Of a DNA stretch of 64,000 nt, positions 8,675 to 16,624 are shown in pieces. The first letter of the stretch is position 1. Each line of letters starts with the position of its first letter. A program made the translations under genes and the position numbers. The stretch is from contig JBFLWP010000011.1 of assembly GCA_040757595.1 (NCBI GenBank), positions 59,467-123,466 on the forward strand, written 5' to 3'. The DNA is from Nitrospirota bacterium. Its GTDB lineage: Bacteria; Nitrospirota; Nitrospiria; Nitrospirales; Nitrospiraceae. The notes beneath the pieces are model-generated. The model had not been told where the DNA came from, ran no database searches, and was given only the letters and a program-made list of their open reading frames with translations.

Positions 8675-9629
8675 GGCGCGACTGCGGTCAGCCTCCTGGC
8701 GTCCGGCACGGGACGCCAATCGGTCGTTCGTCCGCCATGCCCATCCCCATCCCTCTCCGGCCCTGGTCTGGCGGGAGGCCACGGCCGGGGGATCGCTCGA
8801 CCTGTCCGTCGTCATTCCGACGCTCGATGCGGAACGAGGCGGCTATTTTCTCCAACTCTTGCGCCAGATCTCGGCCCAACGGTCCCGGGCGTACGAGTTG
8901 ATCGTCGTCCACGGCGACCACCGACAGGGGCGCGCCATCAACGTGGGAGCGGCGCTGGCGCGGGGACGCTGTCTCCTGACCCTGGACGACGACACGTCCC
9001 TGCCGTTCCCGGACACCTTCGACAAGCTGCTCTCGGTCATGGACGGTCATCCAGACATCGGAATCGCCGGAGGGAACAACGTCGTGCCGCTGGACGCCGC
9101 TCCGTTCGTCCAGCGGGCGATGAGGGAGATTCCGCGACGCTCCTGGGCGCCGGTGTCAGTCATCACCGATTCGGATCTGGCGGAACATCCCTGCATGGTC
9201 ATGCGCACCGCCGAGTTTCGGCTCGTGGGCGGGGAGAACGAATTGATCCCCCGAGGTCTGGACCCCTACTTGCGCCAGACGTTCCGTGAGGCGGGGAAGC
9301 GGGTGGTCGTCGTGCCGGGGGTGACCTATCACCATCTGCCGCCGGAGTCCTGGTGGCGTCTCATGAAGCAATATTTCCGCAACGGCCGGCAAGCCGCGTT
9401 CGTCAACCGCTGGTATCCCCAATGGGTGATCGAGACGCCCGGCGAGCACGGGTCGTTCGCCGGGCAGGTCCCGTTTCCGAAGCGGATCCTCCGCTATCTC
9501 ACGGATCTGAGTCGCGCGGGCGTGGCCGGACGATGGATCTGGTTTTCGTGCCAGGTCTGGTACGCAGCCGGGTTTGCAGCCGGCTGGCTCTTGGACGGAT
9601 CGAACCGGGAGGCGGTCGGTGGACGGTGA
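8661..9629 (+). CDS. Glycosyltransferase family 2
   Basis: The 322-residue protein has the GT2 opening LDLSVVIPTLDAERGGYFL at about 46-64 and the Asp-Asp-Asp metal/nucleotide motif LTLDDDTSLPF. A QAAFVNRWYPQW C-terminal helix follows, with a hydrophobic stretch near the end (WIWFSCQVWYAAGFAAGWLL). I accept the TTG start at 8661 because GGGAGGAAG lies eight bases upstream inside the previous gene. A later internal start cannot be excluded, because the first 45 residues are outside the conserved domain. It is probably an inner-membrane-associated sugar transferase of this locus. Confidence 0.83.
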   Translation: MQDLEARLRSASWRPARDANRSFVRHAHPHPSPALVWREATAGGSLDLSVVIPTLDAERGGYFLQLLRQISAQRSRAYELIVVHGDHRQGRAINVGAALARGRCLLTLDDDTSLPFPDTFDKLLSVMDGHPDIGIAGGNNVVPLDAAPFVQRAMREIPRRSWAPVSVITDSDLAEHPCMVMRTAEFRLVGGENELIPRGLDPYLRQTFREAGKRVVVVPGVTYHHLPPESWWRLMKQYFRNGRQAAFVNRWYPQWVIETPGEHGSFAGQVPFPKRILRYLTDLSRAGVAGRWIWFSCQVWYAAGFAAGWLLDGSNREAVGGR

Positions 9630-9654
9630 TCCCGCCATCCGCTCAGCGGATTCC

Positions 9655-11265
9655 ATGCCTGGCCAATGGGGGAGGGCGATTCCTCTGGTCGGCTTCCTCG
9701 CCGCCGTGGCGATCGGCGTTGCGCTGCGCTGGCAGCACGTCCTGAATTATGGGTTTCTGCTCAGCGGGGACGACGGCGTCGTGGCCCTCATGGGTCTCCA
9801 CATGCTGAAGGGACGGGAGTGCCCACTCGTGTTTTATGGCCAACATTACATGGGCACGCTGGACGCGATGGTCGCCGCGCTCTTTTTCCTGGTGCTCGGG
9901 GTGTCCGCCCAGGCCTACAAGCTCACGGTCCTGCTCTATGCGACGGGGACCCTGCTCCTGGTGGGCTGGGCCGTCGCCCGGCTCTGGGGCTGGAGCCGAG
10001 CCTGCCTGGCCGTAGGGCTCATGGCCCTGTCTCCGGCGGCGATCCGCTGGCAGATGGATCAGCCGAACTACGGGGTCTTGTTTCTCTTCGGAGCCGGGGT
10101 CCTGGCCCTCGCGGTCCGGCTGATCGAAGCGCGGGAGCGGCAACTGGAGCCCTGGCCGACCTTGCTCCTGTCCGGATGGGCGTTCCTGGCCGGCCTGGCC
10201 TTCTGGGCCAATTCTCTCGTGCTGAGTGTCGTGTTGCCTTTGCCGGTCCTGCTCTGGCTGCGCGGCGATGCTCCGCCAGGCCGAACGGCCGTCCTGGCTA
10301 CTTCCTGCTTCGTGCTCGGCACGTTTCCCCTCGTGTGGCACAACGTCGAGTTTCCCTTTGCGACCCTCAGGCAGTTTGCGGGGTTCTTTCTGGACGTCTC
10401 CTCTCGGAGCGAGGTGGAGGGGCTCTCCGCGATCGAGGTCCTCCTGCGCGGACTCTGGCACAAGGTTGACCCAATGACGGTGGGAAAGAACCTGATCGTT
10501 GCGGTCGGTGGATTCAGCCTCAGGGAATATGAGACCCTAGCCTTGCTAAGTTATCCGGCCGGGTTGGCGTTGCTGATGCTGGTTGGGGCTCCAATCGTGG
10601 TATGGGTTCGAGAGGCCAGGAGTCTGGGCTGGCGGAGATGGCTCGCGACCGGCGACGGCTTTCTGTTGAGCTGGCTGTGGCTCGCGACCGGTCTCATCCT
10701 GCTGTTGGGAAGTACGAGGACTCGATACATGGCTTTGCTGGTCCTCGTCCTGCCGCTCCTGATCGCCGGGAAGTGGAAGGGGATGCCTTGGAGCCGTCCC
10801 CTGCGGGTCACGGTCCTGGCCGGGTTGATCCTCTATCTTGTGGTTGCGTCAGTCGTCCTGACCTTCGTCAAGCCGATCACTGCCGTCAATCCGGTTCCCG
10901 GACTGGCGCGCTTTCTGGAGTCGCAGGGGCTCACGCGCGGCTATGCGGGGTACGAACTGGCCTACCCCCTGGCGGTGCAGACCAACGAGGCGGTGCTGGT
11001 GTCCCCGCTCGCCGGTCCCCTGGTGGATGACCGGTACGTTCCATACTTGCGGGCGGTGGAGTCTGCCCCGTCGCCGTTTTACATCTATCCGGAAGGGAAC
11101 CGGCTCGCGCAACGGCTCGCCGACTACCTGCACGGCCAGGGGATCAGCTTTAAGACGACGGTCGTGGAGAGGCATCTGGTGTTCTGGGACCTTGCCCGAC
11201 AGGTCCGTCCCGGCGAATTTCTTCCGGAGCCCTATCTGGGCGCTTATCAACGGGCGCACGGGTGA
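9655..11265 (+). CDS. Polytopic membrane glycosyltransferase-like protein (GT39/PMT type)
   Basis: The protein has about 536 residues and roughly ten hydrophobic segments, for example IPLVGFLAAVAIGVAL and LLYATGTLLLVGWAVA. The first periplasmic loop carries LSGDDGVVALMGLHML, an acidic motif like the Asp-Glu/Asp-Asp metal site of PMT/ArnT-type GT-C enzymes, followed by FYGQHYMGTLDAM. Such enzymes use polyprenyl-phosphate sugars, and the next gene is a candidate maker of that donor. The start is uncertain: ATG 9655 gives a short cytoplasmic N-terminus, while GTG 9619 would overlap the upstream gene. The acceptor is unknown. Confidence 0.7.
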   Translation: MPGQWGRAIPLVGFLAAVAIGVALRWQHVLNYGFLLSGDDGVVALMGLHMLKGRECPLVFYGQHYMGTLDAMVAALFFLVLGVSAQAYKLTVLLYATGTLLLVGWAVARLWGWSRACLAVGLMALSPAAIRWQMDQPNYGVLFLFGAGVLALAVRLIEARERQLEPWPTLLLSGWAFLAGLAFWANSLVLSVVLPLPVLLWLRGDAPPGRTAVLATSCFVLGTFPLVWHNVEFPFATLRQFAGFFLDVSSRSEVEGLSAIEVLLRGLWHKVDPMTVGKNLIVAVGGFSLREYETLALLSYPAGLALLMLVGAPIVVWVREARSLGWRRWLATGDGFLLSWLWLATGLILLLGSTRTRYMALLVLVLPLLIAGKWKGMPWSRPLRVTVLAGLILYLVVASVVLTFVKPITAVNPVPGLARFLESQGLTRGYAGYELAYPLAVQTNEAVLVSPLAGPLVDDRYVPYLRAVESAPSPFYIYPEGNRLAQRLADYLHGQGISFKTTVVERHLVFWDLARQVRPGEFLPEPYLGAYQRAHG

Positions 11266-11323
11266 GGCGGATGAACAGTGAACGGGGATGGGTGATCGCA
11301 ATGTTCAGGAGGCAACGGACGCA

Positions 11324-12097
11324 ATGACGCGCGAGACGGCGACGGGACAGAGCGAGGCCCCGACCCTTTCCGTGGTCATCCCGGTCTTCAATGAGCGGGC
11401 CACCATTGCGGAGATCCTCCGTCGGGTTCAACTCGTGAAAATAGACAAGGAACTCGTCGTGGTGGACGACGGATCCACCGACGGCACCAGGGAATTCCTG
11501 CAGGAGCTGGTCAAGGCGAAGACGCTCGATCCGCCGGCGGTGACGCTGGGCGACGGGAGCCGGTTGCCCGTCGGCAACGTGACGGTGCTGTTCCAGCCGA
11601 CGAACCGGGGGAAAGGGGCAGCCGTGCGCCGCGGCTTCCAGGAGGCGCGGGGGGCCGTCGTGCTCGTGCAGGACGCGGATCTGGAATATGACCCGCAGAA
11701 CTATGCCGTTCTGCTGGAGCCGATCGAGAAGGGCGTCGCGGACGTCGTGTACGGGTCGCGCTTCCTGGGCGGACCGCATCGGGTGCTGTTCTACTGGCAC
11801 TACCTGGCCAACACGATCCTGACGACCCTTTCGAACATGATGACGAACGTGAACCTCTCGGACGTCTGGACCTGCTACAAGGTCTTCCGGCGGGAGGTGG
11901 TGGCCAAGCTGGACCTCAAGGAGAACCGGTTCGGCTTCGAGCAGGAGGTCACGGCGAAGGTGGCCAAGATGGGCTGCCGGATCTACGAAGTGCCGATCTC
12001 CTACTATGGCCGGACCTACGCCGAAGGGAAGAAGATCACCTGGAAGGACGGGGTCCGGGGCCTCTGGTGTATCCTGCGATACACGGTGTTTGACTAG
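11324..12097 (+). CDS. Family 2 glycosyltransferase, polyprenyl-phosphate sugar synthase-like
   Basis: The 257-residue protein resembles dolichyl/undecaprenyl-phosphate mannose or glucose synthases. It has TLSVVIPVFNERATI, VVVDDGSTDGT, NRGKGAAVRRGF and VLVQDADLEYDP, then YGSRF and the FGFEQEVTAKVAK segment. It would make a lipid-phosphate sugar donor, which fits the GT-C-like membrane protein just upstream. ATG 11324 is preferred because AGGAGG lies 11 bases upstream; ATG 11288 would add 12 residues. An insertion of about 17 residues (AKTLDPPAVTLGDGSRL) after the first DDG block is longer than usual. There are no transmembrane segments. Confidence 0.87.
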   Translation: MTRETATGQSEAPTLSVVIPVFNERATIAEILRRVQLVKIDKELVVVDDGSTDGTREFLQELVKAKTLDPPAVTLGDGSRLPVGNVTVLFQPTNRGKGAAVRRGFQEARGAVVLVQDADLEYDPQNYAVLLEPIEKGVADVVYGSRFLGGPHRVLFYWHYLANTILTTLSNMMTNVNLSDVWTCYKVFRREVVAKLDLKENRFGFEQEVTAKVAKMGCRIYEVPISYYGRTYAEGKKITWKDGVRGLWCILRYTVFD

Positions 12098-12166
12098 ACC
12101 GGGAGAGTGTTGAGTATTGAGTTTTTAGTTTGGAGTTGAACCCCAGCACTCAAAACTATTCAGGAT
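12098..12166. repeat. Word-like intergenic repeat before asnB3
   Basis: This AT-richer 69-base gap contains degenerate copies of TTGAGTATTGAGTTTTTAG and an opposed CACTCAAAACTATTC segment, forming an imperfect palindrome. It is one more member of the dispersed element set, with a different word (TGAGTTTT) from those near asnB1. Confidence 0.5.
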
Positions 12167-14119
12167 ATGTGCGGCATCTGCGGCATCGTCGGCGACGGGA
12201 CCGACGCCGAATTGGACCGGATGATGGGCCGGATCGTCCACCGGGGGCCGGATGAGAGCGGCCGGCACCGGGAGCCGGGGATCAGGATCGGCGTGCAGCG
12301 CCTGCGCGTGATCGATCCGAAGGGCGGGCACCAGCCGATCGCGAACGAGACGGGAACGGTCTGGGTCGTCCTGAACGGGGAGATCTACAACTACCGGGAG
12401 CTGCGGGAGGAGCTGACCCAGAAGGGCCACCGGTTCACGACCAACTGCGACACGGAGGTGCTGGTTCACCTCTACGAGCAGGAGGGGGAAGAGGGAGTCC
12501 AGCGTCTGCGCGGCATGTTCGCCTATGCCCTCTGGGATCGCGAGCGACAGACGCTCCTGCTCGTACGCGACCGGCTGGGCATCAAACCGCTCTACTATGC
12601 GGCGAGACCGGGCGGGACCGCCGGTCTGCCGGGGCTGGCCTTCGCGTCCGAGTTGCCGGCCCTGCTGGAGGCGCAACCCTCCGTCTCCGTGGACCACGAG
12701 GCGATCGCCCAGTACCTCATGCTGCTCTACGTGCCGGGGCCGGGCACCGTCTATCGAAACATCCGGCAACTGCAGCCAGGGGAAATGCTCAAGGTTGCCG
12801 ACGGGCGAATCGAGGCCAGGCGGTATTTTCTTCCGGAATTCTCATGGCGCGAGGCGCGAGGCGCGGGGTTGCAGGGAGACGCGGGGGCGCGGGGACGCGG
12901 GGACGGCTCCATCGCCGCGTCGCTCCCTCGCCTGACGGACTCCTTTCTGGATCTGCTGCGGGAAACGGTGCGGGCGCATCTGGTCAGCGACGTCCCGCTG
13001 GGCCTCTTCCTCTCCGGAGGGCTGGATTCCGGTTCGATCCTGGCGATGATGCGATCGGTCACGAACGGGCCGATCCGGAGTTTCTCGATCGGCTATGGGG
13101 CGGAGGCGGACCGGTCCTACAACGAGCTCGCTGCGGCCCGCCTGATGGCGGACCACTTCGGGACCGAGCATACGGAGGAGCGGCTGTCACCCGATGCCGT
13201 GACGCTCCTGCCGAAGATCGTGGCGGCGATGGGAGAGCCTTTCGCCGACGCGTCGGCGATTCCCACCTATCTGGTCTCGGAAGTGGCCCGCCGTTCCGTC
13301 ACGGTTGCCCTCTCGGGCATCGGCGGGGACGAAGCGTTCGGCGGGTATCCCCGTTATCTGGGCGTGCGAGCGGCGACTCGCTATGCGCGGGTGCCTCAAA
13401 CCGTGAGGGCCTGGATCAGCAAGAGGCTGGCGCCCGGATTGCCAGAGGGAGAGGCCAGCCGTGATCAGATCGGCCGCCTCAAGCGATTTCTCCGGGACGG
13501 CCATCTCCCGGTGAGCGAGCAGTATTGCCGATGGATCACGTTCCTCCCGGCGGAATGGGGAGGCGACGCCTTTGCGACGGATTTGGCCGCGGTGGCGAGG
13601 ATCGCCGGATGGAACGAGGACTACCGGCTCCGCTTCGAGCATTGGCCGTCCGCAGAGCCAGCGGACAAGGCGATGGGGTTGGACATACAGACCTACCTCC
13701 CGGATGACCTGCTCAGGATGGGGGACCGGCTCAGCATGGCCCACTCGCTTGAGCTGCGGGTTCCCTTTTGCGATCACCTGCTGCTCTCGTTCGCTTTCAG
13801 CCTCCCGCCCGAACTCCGGTTCGTCGGCTGGAAACTGAAAGGCTTCATGCGCAGGGCCCTGAGTCGGACCCTGCCGAAACCGATCGTGCAGGGAGCCAAG
13901 TATGGGTTTCAGGTGCCGTTGGCCCGATGGCTCCGGGAGGACCTCCGGGAAATGGTCCACGACCTGCTGTCCGATGAGGGGGTGAGACGGCGGGGCTACG
14001 TCCGGCCCGACTACGTCCGTTGGCTGATCCGGGAGCACGAGGCCGGCCGCCGGAACTTTGCCGACCAGCTCTTTGCTTTGCTGGTGCTGGAACTGTGGCA
14101 CCGAGGGCGTGAAGGGTGA
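12167..14119 (+). CDS. asnB: Asparagine synthetase (glutamine-hydrolysing), copy 3
   Basis: The 650-residue AsnB-type amidotransferase has Cys2 (MCGICGIV), NGEIYNYRELREEL, the PP-loop SGGLDSG at 283-289 and SGIGGDEAFGGYPRY. The PP-loop ends in Gly where copies 1 and 2 have Ser, and GIGGDE replaces GDGGDE. Between the glutaminase and synthetase domains, at about residues 226-255, is a Gly/Arg/Ala-rich low-complexity insertion encoded by repeat words like those in intergenic gaps elsewhere. The final codons (RGREG) run into a palindromic element. It probably amidates a surface-glycan precursor; the insertion is likely a tolerated linker. Confidence 0.92.
   Translation: MCGICGIVGDGTDAELDRMMGRIVHRGPDESGRHREPGIRIGVQRLRVIDPKGGHQPIANETGTVWVVLNGEIYNYRELREELTQKGHRFTTNCDTEVLVHLYEQEGEEGVQRLRGMFAYALWDRERQTLLLVRDRLGIKPLYYAARPGGTAGLPGLAFASELPALLEAQPSVSVDHEAIAQYLMLLYVPGPGTVYRNIRQLQPGEMLKVADGRIEARRYFLPEFSWREARGAGLQGDAGARGRGDGSIAASLPRLTDSFLDLLRETVRAHLVSDVPLGLFLSGGLDSGSILAMMRSVTNGPIRSFSIGYGAEADRSYNELAAARLMADHFGTEHTEERLSPDAVTLLPKIVAAMGEPFADASAIPTYLVSEVARRSVTVALSGIGGDEAFGGYPRYLGVRAATRYARVPQTVRAWISKRLAPGLPEGEASRDQIGRLKRFLRDGHLPVSEQYCRWITFLPAEWGGDAFATDLAAVARIAGWNEDYRLRFEHWPSAEPADKAMGLDIQTYLPDDLLRMGDRLSMAHSLELRVPFCDHLLLSFAFSLPPELRFVGWKLKGFMRRALSRTLPKPIVQGAKYGFQVPLARWLREDLREMVHDLLSDEGVRRRGYVRPDYVRWLIREHEAGRRNFADQLFALLVLELWHRGREG
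12846..12910. repeat. Intragenic copy of the GAGGCGCGAGG-type repeat inside asnB3
   Basis: Repeated GGCGCGAG and GGGGACGCG words lie in frame inside asnB3. The 11-mer GAGGCGCGAGG at 12851-12861 recurs exactly in the gap at 45341-45351. It encodes a Gly/Arg-rich linker between domains, so this looks like an element that became coding. Confidence 0.6.
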
Positions 14120-14200
14120 CGGGTGACAGCAAGCGTGGTCCGTGGTCGGCGGTCCGTGAGAGGGCTCACCGACCCCTGACCACAGACCCCTGGCCGTCAC
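14116..14200. repeat. Long nested palindrome between asnB3 and GT4
   Basis: Arms GTGACGG (14116-14122) and CCGTCAC (14194-14200) enclose GTGGTC words that face GACCAC at 14178-14183. The centre is a perfect GTGAG/CTCAC hairpin at 14156-14169. The left arm begins inside the asnB3 stop region. As RNA it would fold into one long imperfect stem of about 85 bases. Confidence 0.65.
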
Positions 14201-14207
14201 GGGTTCT

Positions 14208-15431
14208 ATGAACATCCTGATGCTGGCAGAAGTCTCCGCCGCGACGGTGATCGGAGGAGCCGAGCGGGTGCTGCGGGAACAGATGCTGGGCTTGCAGGGA
14301 CGCGGCCACTGGGTGGGCTCGGTGGTCCGTATGCCGGGAGGAGACTCGCGTCCGCAGATGGCGGTAGGGGCGGCGGTCGAGCACCGGTACACCGTCTCCC
14401 GCCGGAACGAGCCGGCGTTCGTCCTCTCCTCGGTGGTCCGGTCCGTCCGGGCTTTCGACCGGGCCAGGCGGGACCTCGCGCCTGACGTCGCCGTCATCCA
14501 TCAGTCGGTGGCAGGGCTGGGGGCGTTGTTGCGACGCAGAGCTTCGATCGGCTCGTGGGTCTACGTCTGCCACTCCCTCGCGCACGAGGAATATGTCTCC
14601 CGCACGTCGAAGGAACTGCCGGCGATCGGGCCGGTGCGGCGGGCCTTGAACCGGGCTGCCTGTCTCTGGATCGAACGGGCCGTGATACGGCGGTGTGCAA
14701 GGATCGTCGTCCTGAGCGAGTTCATGAAGCGCCGCGTCACGGCCGTTCACGGGGTGCCGGAATCGCGCATCCGGGTCGTGCCTGGCGGGGCCGATCCGGA
14801 GCGGTTCCGTCCCCCCGACGATCCAACCGCCGTGCGGCGACGGCTCAAGCTGCCGGACGACAAGGTCATCCTGTTCGTCGTTCGCAACCTGGTGCCGCGG
14901 ATGGGTCTGGACAACCTCCTCCAGGCGATGGCGAAGCTGGGCGACGAAGCCGGGGACCTGCTGCTGCTCATCGGGGGAGAGGGGGGCCTGCGCCGGACAT
15001 TGGAGCGGCTGATCGGCGAACTCCGGCTGGCCAGGCACGTACGGCTGCTGGGATTCGTCGAGGAGGAGGAGTTGCCCCTCTACTATCAGGCGGCCGATCT
15101 CGTGCTCATGCCCACCCAGGAACTTGAGGGGTTCGGTCTTGTCACCGTCGAAGCCCTGGCCTGTGGCACGCCGGTCGTCGGGACGCCGGTGGGGGCCATT
15201 CCCGAGGTCCTCGCCCGTCTGGACCAGCGGCTGATCGCGGAGGGGAACGACGGGCCCTCCCTTGCCCAGGCGATCAGGCGGACCCTCTGCCGGTTCCGGG
15301 ACGAGCCGGGCGAGCAGGAGCGGCTGTCCCGCGCCGCACGCCAACTCGTTCTGAACCACTATACATGGGAACGGCATAACGAGCAGTTGGAGACGGTGCT
15401 GACCGAGGCGATCAAGGATCGAGAGGGATGA
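14208..15431 (+). CDS. Glycosyltransferase family 4
   Basis: The 407-residue GT-B enzyme starts MNILMLAEVSAATVIGGAERVLREQM, where GGAER is the usual acceptor-side loop. The donor half has FVVRNLVPRMGLDNLLQAM and a Glu-Gly-Phe-Gly-Leu-Val-Thr-Val-Glu-Ala-Leu-Ala-Cys-Gly segment matching EX7E. The conserved basic residue after the beta strand is present as Arg-Asn-Leu-Val-Pro-Arg. The gene ends in an ATGA overlap with the next GT4, indicating coupled translation. Sugar specificity cannot be inferred. Confidence 0.88.
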   Translation: MNILMLAEVSAATVIGGAERVLREQMLGLQGRGHWVGSVVRMPGGDSRPQMAVGAAVEHRYTVSRRNEPAFVLSSVVRSVRAFDRARRDLAPDVAVIHQSVAGLGALLRRRASIGSWVYVCHSLAHEEYVSRTSKELPAIGPVRRALNRAACLWIERAVIRRCARIVVLSEFMKRRVTAVHGVPESRIRVVPGGADPERFRPPDDPTAVRRRLKLPDDKVILFVVRNLVPRMGLDNLLQAMAKLGDEAGDLLLLIGGEGGLRRTLERLIGELRLARHVRLLGFVEEEELPLYYQAADLVLMPTQELEGFGLVTVEALACGTPVVGTPVGAIPEVLARLDQRLIAEGNDGPSLAQAIRRTLCRFRDEPGEQERLSRAARQLVLNHYTWERHNEQLETVLTEAIKDREG

Positions 15432-16621
15432 CAGACAAGGTGGTCCACGTCATCACCAGGCTGGATCGGGGCGGCTCCGCCCAGAATGCCCTCTTGACCG
15501 TCTTGGGCCACGACCGGTCGCGTTTCGTGCCGATGGTCGTCGCCGGGATGCCCGGCCGGTGGGACGATCAGGGAGGAGACGAGGCGACGGAGGAGAACCG
15601 CCGCCGCCTGGAACGAGCCGGCGTCCGCTGTCTCGTGTTGCCTACGCTGACCAGAGAGATCAATCCGCGCAAAGATTTCACTGCCTTGCTGCGACTCGTC
15701 GCCCTGTTCCGTGCGGAGCGGCCCGCCATCGTCCATACCCATACCTCAAAGGCCGGAGTTCTGGGGCGGCTGGCCGCCAGGCTGGCGAGAGTGCCGGCGG
15801 TCGTCCATACCCCGCACGGTCATGTCTTTTACGGCCATTTCGGTCCGGTGCCCTCCTGGGCCTTTTTGCAGATCGAGCGGGTGCTGGCTAGAACCACGAC
15901 CTGGTTGATTGCGCTGACGGAAGCCGAACGGGAAGAGCATCTTGCGCTGAAGGTCGGCCGACCGGACCGGTTTGCGGTCATTCCCAGCGGGATCGATTTG
16001 GAGCGGTTTCGCCAGGTAGCCGGCGTAGCCGGACGGCGTCCGCCCGGTTTCGATTGTCCGCCCGACGCGATCGTCGTGGGATCCGTGGGGTGGCTCACGC
16101 CGGTCAAGGGGCATCGCGTCCTGATTGAAGCCTTGGCGCGGTTGAAGCCGGCTCATCCCACGTTGTGTCTGGTGATTGTGGGCAGCGGGATCCTGCGAGC
16201 GGAGCTGTCGGCTCTGGCGGCTCGGCTCGGCCTCAGGGAGTCGGTCCGCTTCCTGGGGGAGCGGGGCGACGTGCCGGACTGTCTGGCCGGCATGGATATT
16301 TTCGTGCTCCCGTCGCTGAACGAGGGGATGGGACGGGCCTTGATCGAAGCCATGGCGGCCAGGCGACCGGTCGTGGCCTCGCGGGTCGGGGGAGTGCCGG
16401 CTGTCGTGGAGAGCCGGCGCACGGGCTTGCTCGTGCCGCCGAACGATCCGGAGGCTCTGGCAGCAGCGATCGGGGAACTGCTCCGTCGTCCGGACTGGGC
16501 GAAGGAGCTGGCGACGGCCGGCTGCGAGTCAGTCGGCGAACGGTTCGGGACCGGCGCGATGGTGCGCGCGGTCGAGGCGGTCTATGAAAAGGCCTTGGAA
16601 GACGTGAGACGTGAGACGTAA
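15428..16621 (+). CDS. Glycosyltransferase family 4
   Basis: The 397-residue protein has the N-terminal RLDRGGSAQNAL loop, HTHTSKAGVLGRLAARLA (common in GT4 enzymes such as PelF/EpsD-like) and HTPHGHVFYGHF. The donor half has SVGWLTPVKGHRVLIEAL and NEGMGRALIEAMAARRPVVAS. It begins in an ATGA overlap with the preceding GT4. Its last codons (DVRRET) consist of repeated GTGAGAC words, so its C-terminus appears to be supplied by the dispersed word-like repeat. It is likely a cytoplasmic enzyme extending the same glycan. Confidence 0.88.
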   Translation: MTDKVVHVITRLDRGGSAQNALLTVLGHDRSRFVPMVVAGMPGRWDDQGGDEATEENRRRLERAGVRCLVLPTLTREINPRKDFTALLRLVALFRAERPAIVHTHTSKAGVLGRLAARLARVPAVVHTPHGHVFYGHFGPVPSWAFLQIERVLARTTTWLIALTEAEREEHLALKVGRPDRFAVIPSGIDLERFRQVAGVAGRRPPGFDCPPDAIVVGSVGWLTPVKGHRVLIEALARLKPAHPTLCLVIVGSGILRAELSALAARLGLRESVRFLGERGDVPDCLAGMDIFVLPSLNEGMGRALIEAMAARRPVVASRVGGVPAVVESRRTGLLVPPNDPEALAAAIGELLRRPDWAKELATAGCESVGERFGTGAMVRAVEAVYEKALEDVRRET

Positions 16622-16624
16622 GGC

